A stretch of 64,000 bases of DNA from Roseiarcus sp963721905 (GCA_963721905.1 CAVRMF010000011.1:372001-436000); one strand, 5' to 3'. Positions 1 through 9,347 are shown, counted from the first letter of the stretch. Notes: generated from the letters alone by a model not told the origin. Translations and numbers: made by a program.

Positions 1-86
1 GCGAAGGCTTTCGCGCCTTCTCCGAGCCGCCCGAACCGCCGCGGTTGGAGCCCCGGGGGTATTCGCATGGCGCCGAGCGCGACGGT

Positions 87-422
87 ATGAAGCTCGTCGC
101 GCTAGCCGATACGCCATTGGCTTCGCGTTTCTGTTCCTGGCCAGGTCTTTCCGGACGGCGATACATCTTTTCCGTCTATCCGTGGTCGGAGTGTCCTCCG
201 TTTTGTCATGCGGTGCTGCTCGCAGCGGTTCGAGACGATGCCGGCCGACGCCAAGCTCTATCGGTCTTCGATACCGGCGCCTTTCCCGAACCGGCATTGC
301 TCCGAGCCAGGCGCGATCTGGGCGCCTATGGCGCAAGGCTCGAATTCCACCTGCACCTCCTCGCGTCGTCTGCGGCCGAACGCGAGTCCGTGCTTGCCGA
401 CCTGGCGGTTCATTCCGCCTGA
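87..422 (+). CDS. Conserved hypothetical protein, possibly 5'-partial
   Basis: About 111 residues from the ATG at 87. The frame stays open to the left window edge, so the true start may lie outside. The protein has an aromatic and cysteine-containing N-terminal part (SVYPWSECPPFCH) and a more ordinary charged C-terminal half. I recall similar short proteins of unknown function in Rhizobiales but can name no family. No signal peptide or membrane segment is evident. Its 3' end overlaps the end of the convergent chaC-like gene by 13 bases. The codon pattern resembles that of the flanking genes, so I regard it as real, with an uncertain start and no functional assignment. Confidence 0.55.
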   Translation: MKLVALADTPLASRFCSWPGLSGRRYIFSVYPWSECPPFCHAVLLAAVRDDAGRRQALSVFDTGAFPEPALLRARRDLGAYGARLEFHLHLLASSAAERESVLADLAVHSA

Positions 423-994
423 AGACCCCGGGACGTCATCCGAGCTTCCTTGCCGGCTTTCCCGCTCTCTAGTTGGCGGCTCAGCCAATCGAGCTCCCGA
501 TCGCGCACGCCGATCGCAATCAGATGATCGTTCGTTTCGATCACATAGTCGGCGTTTCTGCCGGAGGCGCCTTTGCCTGCACGCACGAGTTCAAGCGTTG
601 CGTCTCGGTCCAGCCGCCCTGCGTATTGAGGATGCGACCTATCCGCCACATACGTTAAGGCCGCGACGCGTTCCCCTGTCTCGAGCGTGATCGGTTCGAT
701 CCGTTCGATATAGACCGCCGTGATCTGCTCGCGCTCGCGGAGATAGCGGATTGTCGACCCCCTCAGAGACGCATGAACCCGAAAGGCGACGCCGGCGCAC
801 GCGCCGCCCTGATCGAGTCCCAGCACCAGACCTGGTTGCTCCGGGGTTCCCCGGTAGTGGTGCGAATAGACGCAAAGACGCCTGCGCCACCCTCTCAACC
901 TCGCCTTGCGCCGCTCCGCGTAGGAAAATCCGGGCCGCCACATCAGCGACCCATAAGCGAACACCCACAAGTCTTCGCCTGCTCCGCCGATCAC
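410..994 (-). CDS. chaC: Gamma-glutamylcyclotransferase, ChaC family
   Basis: Predicted glutathione-specific gamma-glutamylcyclotransferase, a cytosolic enzyme that splits glutathione into 5-oxoproline and Cys-Gly. The diagnostic N-terminal signature VFAYGSLMWRPGF is at residues 11-23, and ITAVYIER in the middle fits the second half of the fold. At 194 residues it is normal for bacterial ChaC-like proteins. The GTG start at 994 overlaps the tyrC stop (GTGA), so it is probably translated with the aromatic amino acid genes upstream, though no biochemical link to them is obvious. Family assignment is strong; exact substrate is inferred. Confidence 0.85.
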   Translation of the reverse strand: MIGGAGEDLWVFAYGSLMWRPGFSYAERRKARLRGWRRRLCVYSHHYRGTPEQPGLVLGLDQGGACAGVAFRVHASLRGSTIRYLREREQITAVYIERIEPITLETGERVAALTYVADRSHPQYAGRLDRDATLELVRAGKGASGRNADYVIETNDHLIAIGVRDRELDWLSRQLESGKAGKEARMTSRGLQAE

Positions 995-1953
995 GACGCC
1001 GGCTCGTCTGTTTGCGGTCCTCGCCGGCCGAAATCCGGCGCGGCGGTTTCCTGGCCCTCGGCGACAATGCCCATGCGAATTGCGCGGGTCCGGGTGAACA
1101 AATCGAACAATCCGTCCCCATCCCCGCGCCGGATCATCCGCTGAAGCGCGGTCAGATCCTCATTGAACCGCCCGAGCATCTCGAGCACTGCGTCCTTGTT
1201 GTACAAGAACACGTCGCGCCACATTGTCGGATCTGAAGCCGCGATCCGGGTGAAGTCGCGGAAACCGCCGGCCGAAAACTTGATGACTTCCGAGCGCGTG
1301 ACCTCCTCGAGGTCGGCGGCCGTGCCAACGATGTTGTAGGCGATGAGATGCGGGACATGACTGGTGATGGCCAGCACAAGATCATGGTGCGCCGCGCTCA
1401 TCGTCTCCACATGCGACCCCAGCGCTTCCCAGAACGCGCGCACGCTCTCGACAGCTTTTGGATCGGTCCCCTCGGGCGGCGTCAGAATGCACCAACGGTT
1501 GATGAAAAGAGCGGCGAAGCCGGCGTCCGGTCCTGATTGCTCGGTTCCGGCCACCGGATGGGCCGGAACGAGGCGGGCATGGGCAGGGAGCGCCGCCTGC
1601 AGGGCGGACAGGACTGCCCCCTTGACCGATCCGACGTCCGATATGATCGCCCCGGCCTTCAACGCCGGTGCAATGGCGCCGCCGATTTCCTCATTGGCGC
1701 CGACGGGGGCGCAAAGCAGCACGCAATCGGCGTTTCGAACCGCGACTTTCAGGTCGTTCGTCGTCTCGTCGCCGAGCCCCAGCGCTTCCGCTCGCGCCAG
1801 GGTCTTCCGAGATCGATCCGTCAGCACGATGCGACTGACTGCGTTCCGCCTTCTGGCGGCGCGCGCCACGGAAGAGCCGATCAGCCCCACGCCGATAATC
1901 GCCAACTCGTCGAAAATGGGTTCGTCGAGGGGCGGCCCAAGCCGCTCAACCAC
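991..1953 (-). CDS. tyrC: Prephenate/arogenate (cyclohexadienyl) dehydrogenase
   Basis: NAD(P)-dependent oxidative decarboxylation of prephenate or arogenate in tyrosine synthesis. The Rossmann motif IIGVGLIGSSVARAARRR is near the N-terminus, followed by VLLCAPVGA and SDVGSVKGAV, all typical of TyrA/TyrC. About 320 residues from the GTG at 1953; a longer frame back to 1986 exists, but the GTG overlaps the hisC stop within GTGGTTGA, the usual coupling in this cluster. It follows chorismate mutase and hisC, an order common in Rhizobiales for Phe/Tyr synthesis. The 3' end overlaps the chaC start. Prephenate versus arogenate preference cannot be read from the sequence. Confidence 0.9.
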   Translation of the reverse strand: MVERLGPPLDEPIFDELAIIGVGLIGSSVARAARRRNAVSRIVLTDRSRKTLARAEALGLGDETTNDLKVAVRNADCVLLCAPVGANEEIGGAIAPALKAGAIISDVGSVKGAVLSALQAALPAHARLVPAHPVAGTEQSGPDAGFAALFINRWCILTPPEGTDPKAVESVRAFWEALGSHVETMSAAHHDLVLAITSHVPHLIAYNIVGTAADLEEVTRSEVIKFSAGGFRDFTRIAASDPTMWRDVFLYNKDAVLEMLGRFNEDLTALQRMIRRGDGDGLFDLFTRTRAIRMGIVAEGQETAAPDFGRRGPQTDEPAS

Positions 1954-3061
1954 GTTTAGCCCGCATGAACTCGGCCAGCGCCGCAACGACGCCGTGATTG
2001 GCCTCCTCGTTGCCGACAGACAGGCGCAGGCAATCCGGCAGCCCGTACGCCGCTACCGAGCGCAGGATAAACCCGCGCGCGCTCAAGAACGCGTCCGCCT
2101 GTTTTGCGCTCCCGCCCCGGGCTTCATCAAAGCGCAGCAGAAGGAAATTTCCGACGCTCGGCGTCACCTCTATTCCGAGGGTGGAGATCTCCCGGCCCAG
2201 CCACGGAAGCCAACGCGCGTTATGCTCGATCGCCCTCTCGACATGCGCCGCATCGGCCAGGCTGGCGACGCCTGCCGCCAACGCCGCCCCATTGAGATTG
2301 AAGGGAGCGCGTATGCGGTTGAGCGCGTCAATGACGTGCGGCGGTCCGTAGGCCCAGCCGATACGCAAATTAGCCAGGCCGTGGATTTTGGAGAACGTCC
2401 GCGTCATGACAACATTCTCGCAGGTCGCGGCGAGCTCGATGCCCGCAGCGTAATCGTTTCGTTGAACGTATTCGGCATAGGCGGCGTCGATGACGAGCAG
2501 GCAATCCGCCGGCAAGGCGGCTTGCAGCCGCTTGACTTCGGCGAAAGAGAGATAGGTCCCGGTCGGATTGTTCGGATTTGCAAGAAAGACGATCTTCGTT
2601 CGCCCGCTCACTCTTGCAAGCATGGCGTCGACGTTCGCGGTCTTGTCGACCTCCTTCGCGATCACCGGCACGCCGCCCGCGGCGCGAATGCAAATCGGAT
2701 ATTCCAGAAACCCATATTCGCTGTAGAGCCCTTCATCGCCAGGCGGCAGGAAGGCGTGCGCCAGCAGCGCAAACAACTCGTCGGACCCATTTCCGCAAAC
2801 GATGCGAGAGGGTTCAAGCCCGAACCGGCTGCCGATCGCCTCCCGAAGCGCTGAAGCCGAACCATCTGGATAGAGCGCGAGCTCGCCCGCGCAGTTTCGA
2901 AACGCCTCGATCGCCTTTGGCGACGCGCCAAGCGGCGACTCATTCGACGACAGCTTATGGACCTTGGCAACGCCGGCGACCCGGCTTTTGCCGGGCACAT
3001 AGGCTTCGATCGCGAGGATCTCGGGGCGAGGCTGTGGACAAAGGAGCACGCTGGACGTCAT
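1946..3061 (-). CDS. hisC: Histidinol-phosphate / aromatic aminotransferase
   Basis: PLP-dependent class I/II aminotransferase of 371 residues. It carries KLSSNESPLGASP near the N-terminus, NPNNPTGTY in the middle and the PLP-lysine region TRTFSKIHGLANLRIGWAYG, all HisC hallmarks. HisC converts imidazole-acetol phosphate to histidinol phosphate; members located between chorismate mutase and prephenate dehydrogenase often also, or mainly, transaminate aromatic keto acids. That context favours a role in Phe/Tyr synthesis here, an inference. It lies 15 bases after the mutase gene and overlaps tyrC, so one operon is likely. Confidence 0.9.
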   Translation of the reverse strand: MTSSVLLCPQPRPEILAIEAYVPGKSRVAGVAKVHKLSSNESPLGASPKAIEAFRNCAGELALYPDGSASALREAIGSRFGLEPSRIVCGNGSDELFALLAHAFLPPGDEGLYSEYGFLEYPICIRAAGGVPVIAKEVDKTANVDAMLARVSGRTKIVFLANPNNPTGTYLSFAEVKRLQAALPADCLLVIDAAYAEYVQRNDYAAGIELAATCENVVMTRTFSKIHGLANLRIGWAYGPPHVIDALNRIRAPFNLNGAALAAGVASLADAAHVERAIEHNARWLPWLGREISTLGIEVTPSVGNFLLLRFDEARGGSAKQADAFLSARGFILRSVAAYGLPDCLRLSVGNEEANHGVVAALAEFMRAKRG

Positions 3062-3076
3062 CAGCGTCTCGTAGCC

Positions 3077-3928
3077 TTATTTTGCGCTCGCGCGCAACGT
3101 CGAGGCGTCAAAGCGGCTGGCGTGCGCTCCGATCTCCGCGCTGCGCACGTCCGCGCCGCCCGCCGACCTTAGCGCCGCTCGAACGGCCTGCGACGTCATT
3201 TCCCCCGGCCGCGCAACCAACAAAGCAAGCCCCATCCCATCCGCCGCCGAGCCAAGGATTTCCGCGCCAACGTCCTGCAGCGCCGATGGAAGCCGGGGGC
3301 GCCATTGGTCAAGCGTAATCGAATCGAGAACGACCTCTCGCGCCGCCCCTTCCGCAAGGGGCTTCGAAATGACGAAGACCGGAAGGCCCGCAGGATGATC
3401 CAGGCGCTCGACGAAGGGCAGACGCGCGATGACTTTTGGCGCCTGAGCCGGGGCGAGCTGCGTCCACCACGCGCCGGCCTCCGGCCCTCCGTCGAGCGGA
3501 AACATTCCCAAATCCCCGCTTGATTCGGCGACCGCCGCAATCACGTCCGCGGCGTTCCCATGGGCGACGCAAGGAACAGTGAAGCCGAAGTGAAACCGCG
3601 CCGAGTCTCGTATCGCCGCCTCGCCCCGCGACACGTCGACATGGACGTTGTAGGGAGCCTGGATGTAAGTGAAGGTCGAAATGATGACGCGCCAGATGCT
3701 TTCCACCGTATCAAGCGGCAGACGGCCGCGGTGACGTTCGGCCAGGTTGCGCATCATCGACGCCTCGCGCGCAGGTCGGAAGGCCGACCCCCCGCCTTGG
3801 CGCGCCTTGATCTCGATAAGCCGGTCGATGATCCGGCCGCGGTCGATCAGCAACTCATGCATTGCGGAATCGATACGGTCGATTTCCGACCGCAGTCCGG
3901 CAAGCGTTAGCGCCGGCGATGTGGACAC
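3077..3928 (-). CDS. Chorismate mutase (AroQ-type domain) with C-terminal extension
   Basis: Converts chorismate to prephenate, the first committed step to Phe and Tyr. An AroQ-type helical domain is at the N-terminus (LRSEIDRIDSAMHELLIDR, then RIIDRLIEIKARQG), followed by about 190 residues of the C-terminal domain seen in alphaproteobacterial two-domain mutases, function unclear. The GTG start at 3928 is chosen because GGGAGG (3937-3942 on the minus strand) sits eight bases upstream; an ATG at 3985 in the same frame lacks such a site. About 283 residues. First gene of the run CM-hisC-tyrC-chaC. Confidence 0.85.
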   Translation of the reverse strand: MSTSPALTLAGLRSEIDRIDSAMHELLIDRGRIIDRLIEIKARQGGGSAFRPAREASMMRNLAERHRGRLPLDTVESIWRVIISTFTYIQAPYNVHVDVSRGEAAIRDSARFHFGFTVPCVAHGNAADVIAAVAESSGDLGMFPLDGGPEAGAWWTQLAPAQAPKVIARLPFVERLDHPAGLPVFVISKPLAEGAAREVVLDSITLDQWRPRLPSALQDVGAEILGSAADGMGLALLVARPGEMTSQAVRAALRSAGGADVRSAEIGAHASRFDASTLRASAK

Positions 3929-4002
3929 TGGCAAAGCCTCCCAAAGCGCTTTCGCCCAGTCATCCCGCCGAAAGCCCGTCGCCAACCCCCTTGCTGAGGC
4001 GC

Positions 4003-5268
4003 CTAGGTGTTCATCGACTCGAAGAAATTGGCGTTGGTCTTGGTCTCGCGCAACTTCCCGAGCAGGAATTCGATCGCGTCGACAGTTCCCATCGGGTTCA
4101 GAATGCGGCGCAGCACATACATCTTCTTGAGGATATCCGGCGGGACAAGCAGCTCTTCCTTGCGAGTGCCCGAGCGCGTGATGTCCATCGAGGGAAAGGT
4201 CCGTTTGTCGGCGACTTTCCGGTCGAGGATGATTTCCGAATTGCCGGTTCCCTTGAATTCCTCGAAAATGACCTCGTCCATACGCGACCCAGTATCGATC
4301 AACGCGGTCGCGATAATGGTTAGCGAGCCGCCCTCTTCAATATTGCGGGCCGCGCCGAAGAAGCGCTTGGGCCGCTGCAACGCATTGGCGTCGACGCCTC
4401 CTGTCAGCACCTTGCCGGAGGATGGCACCACGGTGTTGTAGGCCCGTCCCAGTCGCGTGATCGAATCCAGCAGGATTAGAACATCGCGCCCATGCTCCAC
4501 AAGACGTTTGGCTTTTTCAATCACCATTTCGGCGACCTGGACATGTCGCACCGCCGGCTCGTCAAAGGTGGACGATACGACCTCGCCTTTCACCGAACGC
4601 TGCATGTCGGTGACTTCTTCCGGCCGCTCGTCGATGAGCAGCACGATCAAGTAACATTCGGGATGATTTGCGGTCACTGATTGGGCGATGTTCTGCAAAA
4701 GGACTGTCTTGCCAGTGCGGGGCGGCGCGACAATCAAAGCCCGTTGTCCCTTTCCGATCGGCGCGACAATATCAATGACCCGCGACGACAAGTCCTTGCG
4801 GGTTGGGTCTTCAACTTCCAAACGCAGGCGTTCATTTGGGTAGAGCGGGGTCAAATTATCGAAATGCACTTTATGGCGAGTCTTCTCCGGATCTTCGAAA
4901 TTGATCGCATTGCATTTCAGCAGCGCGAAATAGCGCTCTCCCTCTTTTGGACTCCTAATGACGCCCTCAACGGTGTCGCCGGTTCGCAGGCCTAGTCGAC
5001 GAATCTGTGACGGCGAAACGTAAATGTCGTCGGGGCCAGGAAGATAATTGGCGTCGGCGGATCGGAGAAACGCAAAACCATCCTGAAGAATTTCGACGAC
5101 GCCCTCTCCGATGATCTGCACGTCGACGCTGGCAAGCTGCTTGAGGATTGCGAACATCAATTCCTGCTTGCGCATCGTCGAAGCATTTTCGACATCGTTC
5201 TCTTCGGCGAACGCCAACAATTCCGTGGGCGACTTCTGCTGCAACTCTTTGAGTTTCATTTCCCGCAT
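4003..5268 (-). CDS. rho: Transcription termination factor Rho
   Basis: Hexameric RNA-dependent ATPase/helicase that ends transcription. About 421 residues, close to the 419 of the E. coli protein. Visible features: Rho N-terminal region (MKLKELQQKSPTELL), RNA-binding fold with GFAFLRSADANYLPGPDDIY, Walker A IVAPPRTGKTVLL, Walker B VLLIDERPEEVTD and SITRLGRAYN. The ATG at 5268 gives the usual alphaproteobacterial start MREMKL; a frame continues to 5316. Leftward transcription after hemJ is the common Rhizobiales order near the chromosome origin. Confidence 0.97.
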   Translation of the reverse strand: MREMKLKELQQKSPTELLAFAEENDVENASTMRKQELMFAILKQLASVDVQIIGEGVVEILQDGFAFLRSADANYLPGPDDIYVSPSQIRRLGLRTGDTVEGVIRSPKEGERYFALLKCNAINFEDPEKTRHKVHFDNLTPLYPNERLRLEVEDPTRKDLSSRVIDIVAPIGKGQRALIVAPPRTGKTVLLQNIAQSVTANHPECYLIVLLIDERPEEVTDMQRSVKGEVVSSTFDEPAVRHVQVAEMVIEKAKRLVEHGRDVLILLDSITRLGRAYNTVVPSSGKVLTGGVDANALQRPKRFFGAARNIEEGGSLTIIATALIDTGSRMDEVIFEEFKGTGNSEIILDRKVADKRTFPSMDITRSGTRKEELLVPPDILKKMYVLRRILNPMGTVDAIEFLLGKLRETKTNANFFESMNT

Positions 5269-5512
5269 TGGCGGACCTTTGCTCTCGGACCGTCGGGCCT
5301 TTTGCGAGGCCCTCAAGTCGCTGATTTGTGAAAATACGGCTGGCGGTTTGTAGGAGTCTGCGGCCCGATTAGGCCGCTGCGGTCGTAGCAGGATCGGGCG
5401 ATCCGCGACCGCAAGACATGCGCCATGACAAGGGGAAAGCTCTTCTAGCCCTATTCCGCGGAATTTTCAACGGGCTTTTGCGCTCGATCTCCCGGCTTCA
5501 TCGCTTTCTTGG

Positions 5513-5935
5513 CTAGAAGGGCTTCACCACCACAAGAATGACGATCAGGATCATCAAGATGGTCGGAATTTCGTTGAGAAGACGAAAAAACCGGGCCGAA
5601 CGTTGATTGGAGTCCGTCGCAAACTTGCGGACACACCGCGCGAAATATCCGTGCAGCGCGCCGAGGCCAAGCGCGAGGGCGAATTTAACCTGAAGCCAGG
5701 GCGCCTGCCAGTAGCCAGTCATGTAGGCTAGGATCAGACCCGTCAGGAACACCAGAACCATCGATGGATTGATGATGGCTCTGAGCAGGCGGCGCTCCAT
5801 GAGCTTGAACGTCTCTGATATTGCGGAGCCCGCCGGCGCATCGGCGTGATAGACGAAAAGCCTTGGCAGATAGAGCATGCCAGCCATCCATGCGATGACG
5901 GCAATGATGTGAAGGGCCTTGAGCCAGAGCTCCAT
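5513..5935 (-). CDS. hemJ: Protoporphyrinogen IX oxidase HemJ
   Basis: Membrane haem-synthesis enzyme that oxidises protoporphyrinogen IX. About 140 residues from the ATG at 5935. The signature KALHIIAVIAWMAGMLYLPR, with the first conserved histidine, starts near residue 5, and LFVYH follows. Four hydrophobic stretches fit the expected membrane topology. Length and motif match the HemJ family (formerly UPF0093). In relatives hemE usually sits beside it before ppsR; here hemE is absent. Another in-frame ATG at 5959 gives an eight-residue longer and less usual start. Confidence 0.9.
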   Translation of the reverse strand: MELWLKALHIIAVIAWMAGMLYLPRLFVYHADAPAGSAISETFKLMERRLLRAIINPSMVLVFLTGLILAYMTGYWQAPWLQVKFALALGLGALHGYFARCVRKFATDSNQRSARFFRLLNEIPTILMILIVILVVVKPF

Positions 5936-6402
5936 CAAATCGGATCCGTGGGGGAACACCCTCCGCGATTAGGCGGAGCGCGACGGGCGCGCAAGATGCA
6001 AACGGGCGATCGCCCTCAAACAAACATAGAGAGAATGAATGTCTTCTCTTTCTCTTGTGGGGAGCGCTTTGAGATCGTTCCTGATCGTCCAATTTTGACA
6101 ATTGCGCAACCACGGCGAGAGGCACTCGACGCCCGGGGGCGACATTGGGGTGGAAACGATTTGTTAAGACATTAGCGTTCGTTGCCGAAACGAGAGCTCG
6201 CGCCCGCGACGCTATCCCCGGAATTCACCGTTCGACAGCTTGAAAGGGCGCGAGTTGTCCTCCTGGTTTCGCCTTGGGATTGACGGGAAGCGAGGTCGTG
6301 GCCCGACCCGGCGGCCTGGTCGGGATCGAGCGGCTCTCCACGTCTGTCCACAAGCTTGTGCTCCAGATATAAGCGCATCAATTCACGCAACCGGGGGCCG
6401 AC
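5936..6402. other. Gene-free gap at the conserved oriC position
   Basis: 467 bases between divergent hemJ and ppsR with no convincing gene. In Caulobacter and several Rhizobiales the chromosome origin lies between hemE and the ppsR-maf-aroE-coaE-dnaQ block, so this is a candidate oriC by synteny (inference). Visible structure: perfect palindrome GGGCGATCGCCC (6004-6015), perfect palindrome CACAAGCTTGTG (6349-6360), and CTGTCCACA (6344-6352), which differs from the DnaA box TTATCCACA at two positions. No perfect DnaA box, no pair of CtrA sites (TTAA-N7-TTAA) and no strongly AT-rich unwinding region were found, so sequence support is weak. Confidence 0.3.
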
Positions 6403-7237
6403 TTGGGCCGCAGCTACTTCCATCTCCACCTTGTTTCCGACTCCACGGGCGAGACGCTGATCGCCGCCTCGCGCGCCGCCTCAGCGCAATATCAAGGGGT
6501 CGCGTCGATAGAGCATGTGTACCCGCTGGTGCGAACACCTGCGCAGCTTGATCGAGTGATCACCGAGATTGAAAACGCGCCCGGGATCGTACTCTTCACG
6601 CTGGTCGATTTCGGACCTCTCCAAGCGGCTCGAGGAGAGTTGCGAAGCATCGGGCTCGCCATGCCTCTCCGTGCTCGGACCGATCCTCACCCTGTTCAAG
6701 TCCTACCTTGGGCAGAATTCAACGCCGCGCGCCGGCGCGCAGCACATGCTCAACGCCGAGTACTTCAAGCGTATCGACGCGCTCAACTTCAGCATGATGA
6801 GCGATGACGGCCAATTGCCGGAGAACTTGGAGCATGCCGACATCGTCTTGGTCGGGGTTAGCCGTACGTCCAAAACCCCAACGAGCATCTATCTGGCGAA
6901 CCGTGGCTATAAGACCGCTAACGTGCCGCTCGTGCCCCACGTTCCATTGCCGGGCGGACTGGCGCATCTGCGTAACCCGTTGATCGTCGGTCTCGTCGCC
7001 TCGGCGGACCGAATCGTGCAAATTCGCCAGAACCGCCTGCTTTCGCTGAATGCCGATTCGCAATCAGAATATGTCGACCGTATCGCGGTGGCGGAAGAAA
7101 TTGCGGCGTCTCGCCGGCTTTTTGCGGAACGCGGTTGGCCGGCGATCGATGTCACTCGCCGTTCGATTGAGGAGACGGCTGCCGCCGTGCTCGATCTTTA
7201 TCGCGCCCATCGTCTCAATTTTATCGCTCAGGGCTGA
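6403..7237 (+). pseudogene. ppsR: PEP synthase/PPDK regulatory protein (DUF299), frameshifted
   Basis: Kinase-pyrophosphorylase that switches pyruvate,phosphate dikinase or PEP synthase by phosphorylating and dephosphorylating a threonine. The N-terminal part is in frame 1 from the TTG at 6403 (SYFHLHLVSDSTGETL); the rest is in frame 2 (SDLSKRLEESC, then ADIVLVGVSRTSKTPTSIYL, the conserved P-loop-like motif, and NVPLVPHVPLP). The frames join if one T is dropped from TTT at 6609-6611, where the family would read TLVDSDLSKRLEE. Repaired length is about 277 residues, normal for the family. True mutation and sequence error cannot be told apart here. Confidence 0.85.
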
Positions 7238-7242
7238 TTGAG

Positions 7243-7884
7243 GTGACTGACGGCGACATCCGGTCGAAGCGACGTCTTTGGGTAGGCGGGTCTCCGCTAC
7301 TATTGGCCTCGAAGAGCGAAAGCCGGCGCGCCCTGCTGAGCGCCGCTGGTCTTCACGCCGAGGTCCAGCCGGCAAACATCAACGAACGAGCGCTTGAACA
7401 TCAATTTTTCGCCGGCGGCGGATCGCCCGAGGATCTTGCTGCTGCGCTCGCTGAGGCAAAGGCGCTTGCCGTCAGCGCCTTGCGGCCCGAAGCCTACTGT
7501 CTCGCCGCGGATCAGACGCTCACCCTTGGAAACACGGTCATGCATAAGCCGCGCGACTTCGATGAGGCCCTGCAATCGCTCGCCCTGCTCTCAGGTCGGA
7601 CGCATCGGTTGATCTCTGCGTTCTGCATCGCCCGCTCAGGAACGACCCTCGTCATCGATGCCGATACCGCGGACCTTCATATGCGGCCGCTCGACCGTCA
7701 GACGATCGGCACATACCTTGACCTGGCCGGGCCGTTTGTTTTTTCAAGCGTCGGCGCCTACCAGATTGAGGGCTTAGGGGTGAACCTGTTTGATCGCGTC
7801 GAGGGCGATTTCGCCACGATTCTCGGAATGCCGATGTTCAAGCTTTTGGCTTGGCTGCGGCAGCAGCATCTGGTCGCTCTGTGA
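7243..7884 (+). CDS. maf: Maf-like nucleotide pyrophosphatase
   Basis: Hydrolyses non-canonical or modified nucleoside triphosphates to monophosphates, or acts in division arrest; cytosolic. 213 residues from a GTG, five bases after ppsR. The Maf signature LLLASKSESRRALL is at residues 19-32, and LAADQTL (about residue 87) and GRTHRLISAF complete the active-site pattern. A start overlap with aroE (GTGA) suggests translational coupling. The gene order ppsR-maf-aroE-coaE-dnaQ matches Caulobacter and Rhizobiales. Confidence 0.92.
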   Translation: MTDGDIRSKRRLWVGGSPLLLASKSESRRALLSAAGLHAEVQPANINERALEHQFFAGGGSPEDLAAALAEAKALAVSALRPEAYCLAADQTLTLGNTVMHKPRDFDEALQSLALLSGRTHRLISAFCIARSGTTLVIDADTADLHMRPLDRQTIGTYLDLAGPFVFSSVGAYQIEGLGVNLFDRVEGDFATILGMPMFKLLAWLRQQHLVAL

Positions 7885-8742
7885 GCCGGTCTGGAGACGT
7901 TCCTCGCGTCGGGGTCGCGGGCTGGCCTGTCGCGCATTCCCGCTCGCCTATCATTCACGGATATTGGCTTCGCCAGCTCGGCGTCGCCGGTCGTTACGAA
8001 CGGATTGCGGTCGCGCCGGGCGAGTTCGAACGGTTCGCAACAAGAATTCGGCGGGGACCTCCTCGGATCGAACGTGACCGTGCCCCACAAAGAAGTCGCC
8101 TTCGCGGCCTGTGATCGGCGGACGCCGGCCGCCGACGCGCTCGGCGCGGTCAATACGCTCTGGCGCGACGGGCCGCTGCTCTGGGGCGACAATACCGACG
8201 TCGAGGGGTTTCTGGCCAATATGGATGAGAGTGCCCCCGGCTGGGCGGGGCGCAGTCGATCGGCGGTCGTCATTGGAGCGGGGGGCGCGGCTCGAGCGGT
8301 GGTCCATGCGTTGCTGTCGCGAGGCGTCGCCCGGATCGCAATCGTCAATCGCACGCCTGCGCGCGCTGCGGCGCTCGCACAGCGATTCGGTCGGACCGTT
8401 ATGGCGTCGTCCCGGGACAGCCTTGTCTCAGAACTTTCGCAAGCGGATCTGCTGGTCAACGCGAGCTCCCTTGGGATGCAAGGTCAGCCACCGCTCGATA
8501 TCGATCTGAGGCCCTTGCCGCCCCGGGCCGTGGTGTCCGACATCGTCTACGTTCCGCTGCGTACGCCGCTCGTGGAAGCTGCGAGGGCGCGCGGTTTGCC
8601 GGCCGTGGAGGGGCTTGGCATGCTGCTCCATCAGGCGGCCCCTGGGTTCGAGCGATGGTTTGGCCGCCGCCCTGAGGTCACAGCCGAACTGCGCGCGCTC
8701 GTCGAAGCCGACATTCGCAACGGGAGCCAGGAAGAGCAATGA
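7881..8742 (+). pseudogene. aroE: Shikimate dehydrogenase, frameshifted
   Basis: NADPH-dependent reduction of 3-dehydroshikimate in the shikimate pathway. Frame 3 from the GTG at 7881 encodes the N-terminal VGVAGWPVAHSRSPIIHGYW; frame 1 encodes GSNVTVPHKEV (catalytic lysine), NTDVEGF, and the Rossmann motif VVIGAGGAARAVVHAL. The halves join when one G is dropped from GGGG at 8053-8056, giving about 286 residues, the usual AroE length. An organism with the rest of aromatic synthesis intact should need this gene, so a sequence error is at least as likely as loss. Overlaps maf (GTGA) and coaE (ATGA). Confidence 0.9.
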
Positions 8743-9347
8743 TCGTCGCGGGACTGACAGGCTCGATCGCGATGGGAAAATCGACTGTCGGGGCAATGTT
8801 TGCGGCGCTCGGCGCCCCGGTTTTCGACGCTGACGCAGCGGTCCGGTCGTTTTACGCCGGAAAAGGGAAAGAGACCGTCGCGGCGATGTTCCCCGGCGTG
8901 CAGGTGAGCGGCCGCATTGACCGCGAGCGGCTCGCCGAGATGGTTTTGACCGATCCGACGGCGCTGAAACGCCTCGAAGGACTTGTGCATCCTGCAGTCG
9001 CGGACGCAGAGGCGCGCTTTATTGAACTTGCGGCCGCCGACGGGCGACAGTTGACGATTGTCGACGTGCCGTTGCTCTTTGAGACCGGCGGCGAATTGAA
9101 AGTCGATCTTGTCGTCGTCGTGAGCGCTCCAAAGAGCGTCCAACGCGCGCGAGCGTTGCAGCGCGCCGGGATGAGCGACGCCAAGCTCGACGCGATGCTC
9201 TCACGGCAGATTTCCGATGTGGAAAAACGACGGAGAGCCCATTTCGTCATCGACACATCCGGCAGCCTGGAGCAAACCCGCATGCAAGTCAGCCAATTCA
9301 TGCGGGCTGTCGCAGGGCTTGCGGGAAACAGAGATCGTCGTGCGTGA
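8739..9347 (+). CDS. coaE: Dephospho-CoA kinase
   Basis: Last step of coenzyme A synthesis, phosphorylating dephospho-CoA at the 3'-OH of the ribose. 202 residues, standard length. The P-loop GLTGSIAMGKST is at residues 5-16, followed by FDADAAVR and VDVPLLFETGGE. It starts on the aroE stop (ATGA) and its own stop lies within the first codons of dnaQ, so the block is probably co-transcribed. C-terminal basic residues are ordinary for the family. Confidence 0.95.
   Translation: MIVAGLTGSIAMGKSTVGAMFAALGAPVFDADAAVRSFYAGKGKETVAAMFPGVQVSGRIDRERLAEMVLTDPTALKRLEGLVHPAVADAEARFIELAAADGRQLTIVDVPLLFETGGELKVDLVVVVSAPKSVQRARALQRAGMSDAKLDAMLSRQISDVEKRRRAHFVIDTSGSLEQTRMQVSQFMRAVAGLAGNRDRRA

Noticed and set aside
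1364..2854. 496-codon open frame on the plus strand across tyrC and hisC
   Set aside because: It lies antisense to two clear enzymes, has no domain and reflects the high GC content.
5936..6402. Full oriC signature
   Set aside because: No perfect DnaA box, CtrA pair or AT-rich unwinding region was found, so only synteny supports an origin and it is listed with low confidence.
6172..6429. 85-codon frame antisense to the start of ppsR
   Set aside because: No domain, and it overlaps the conserved ppsR N-terminus.
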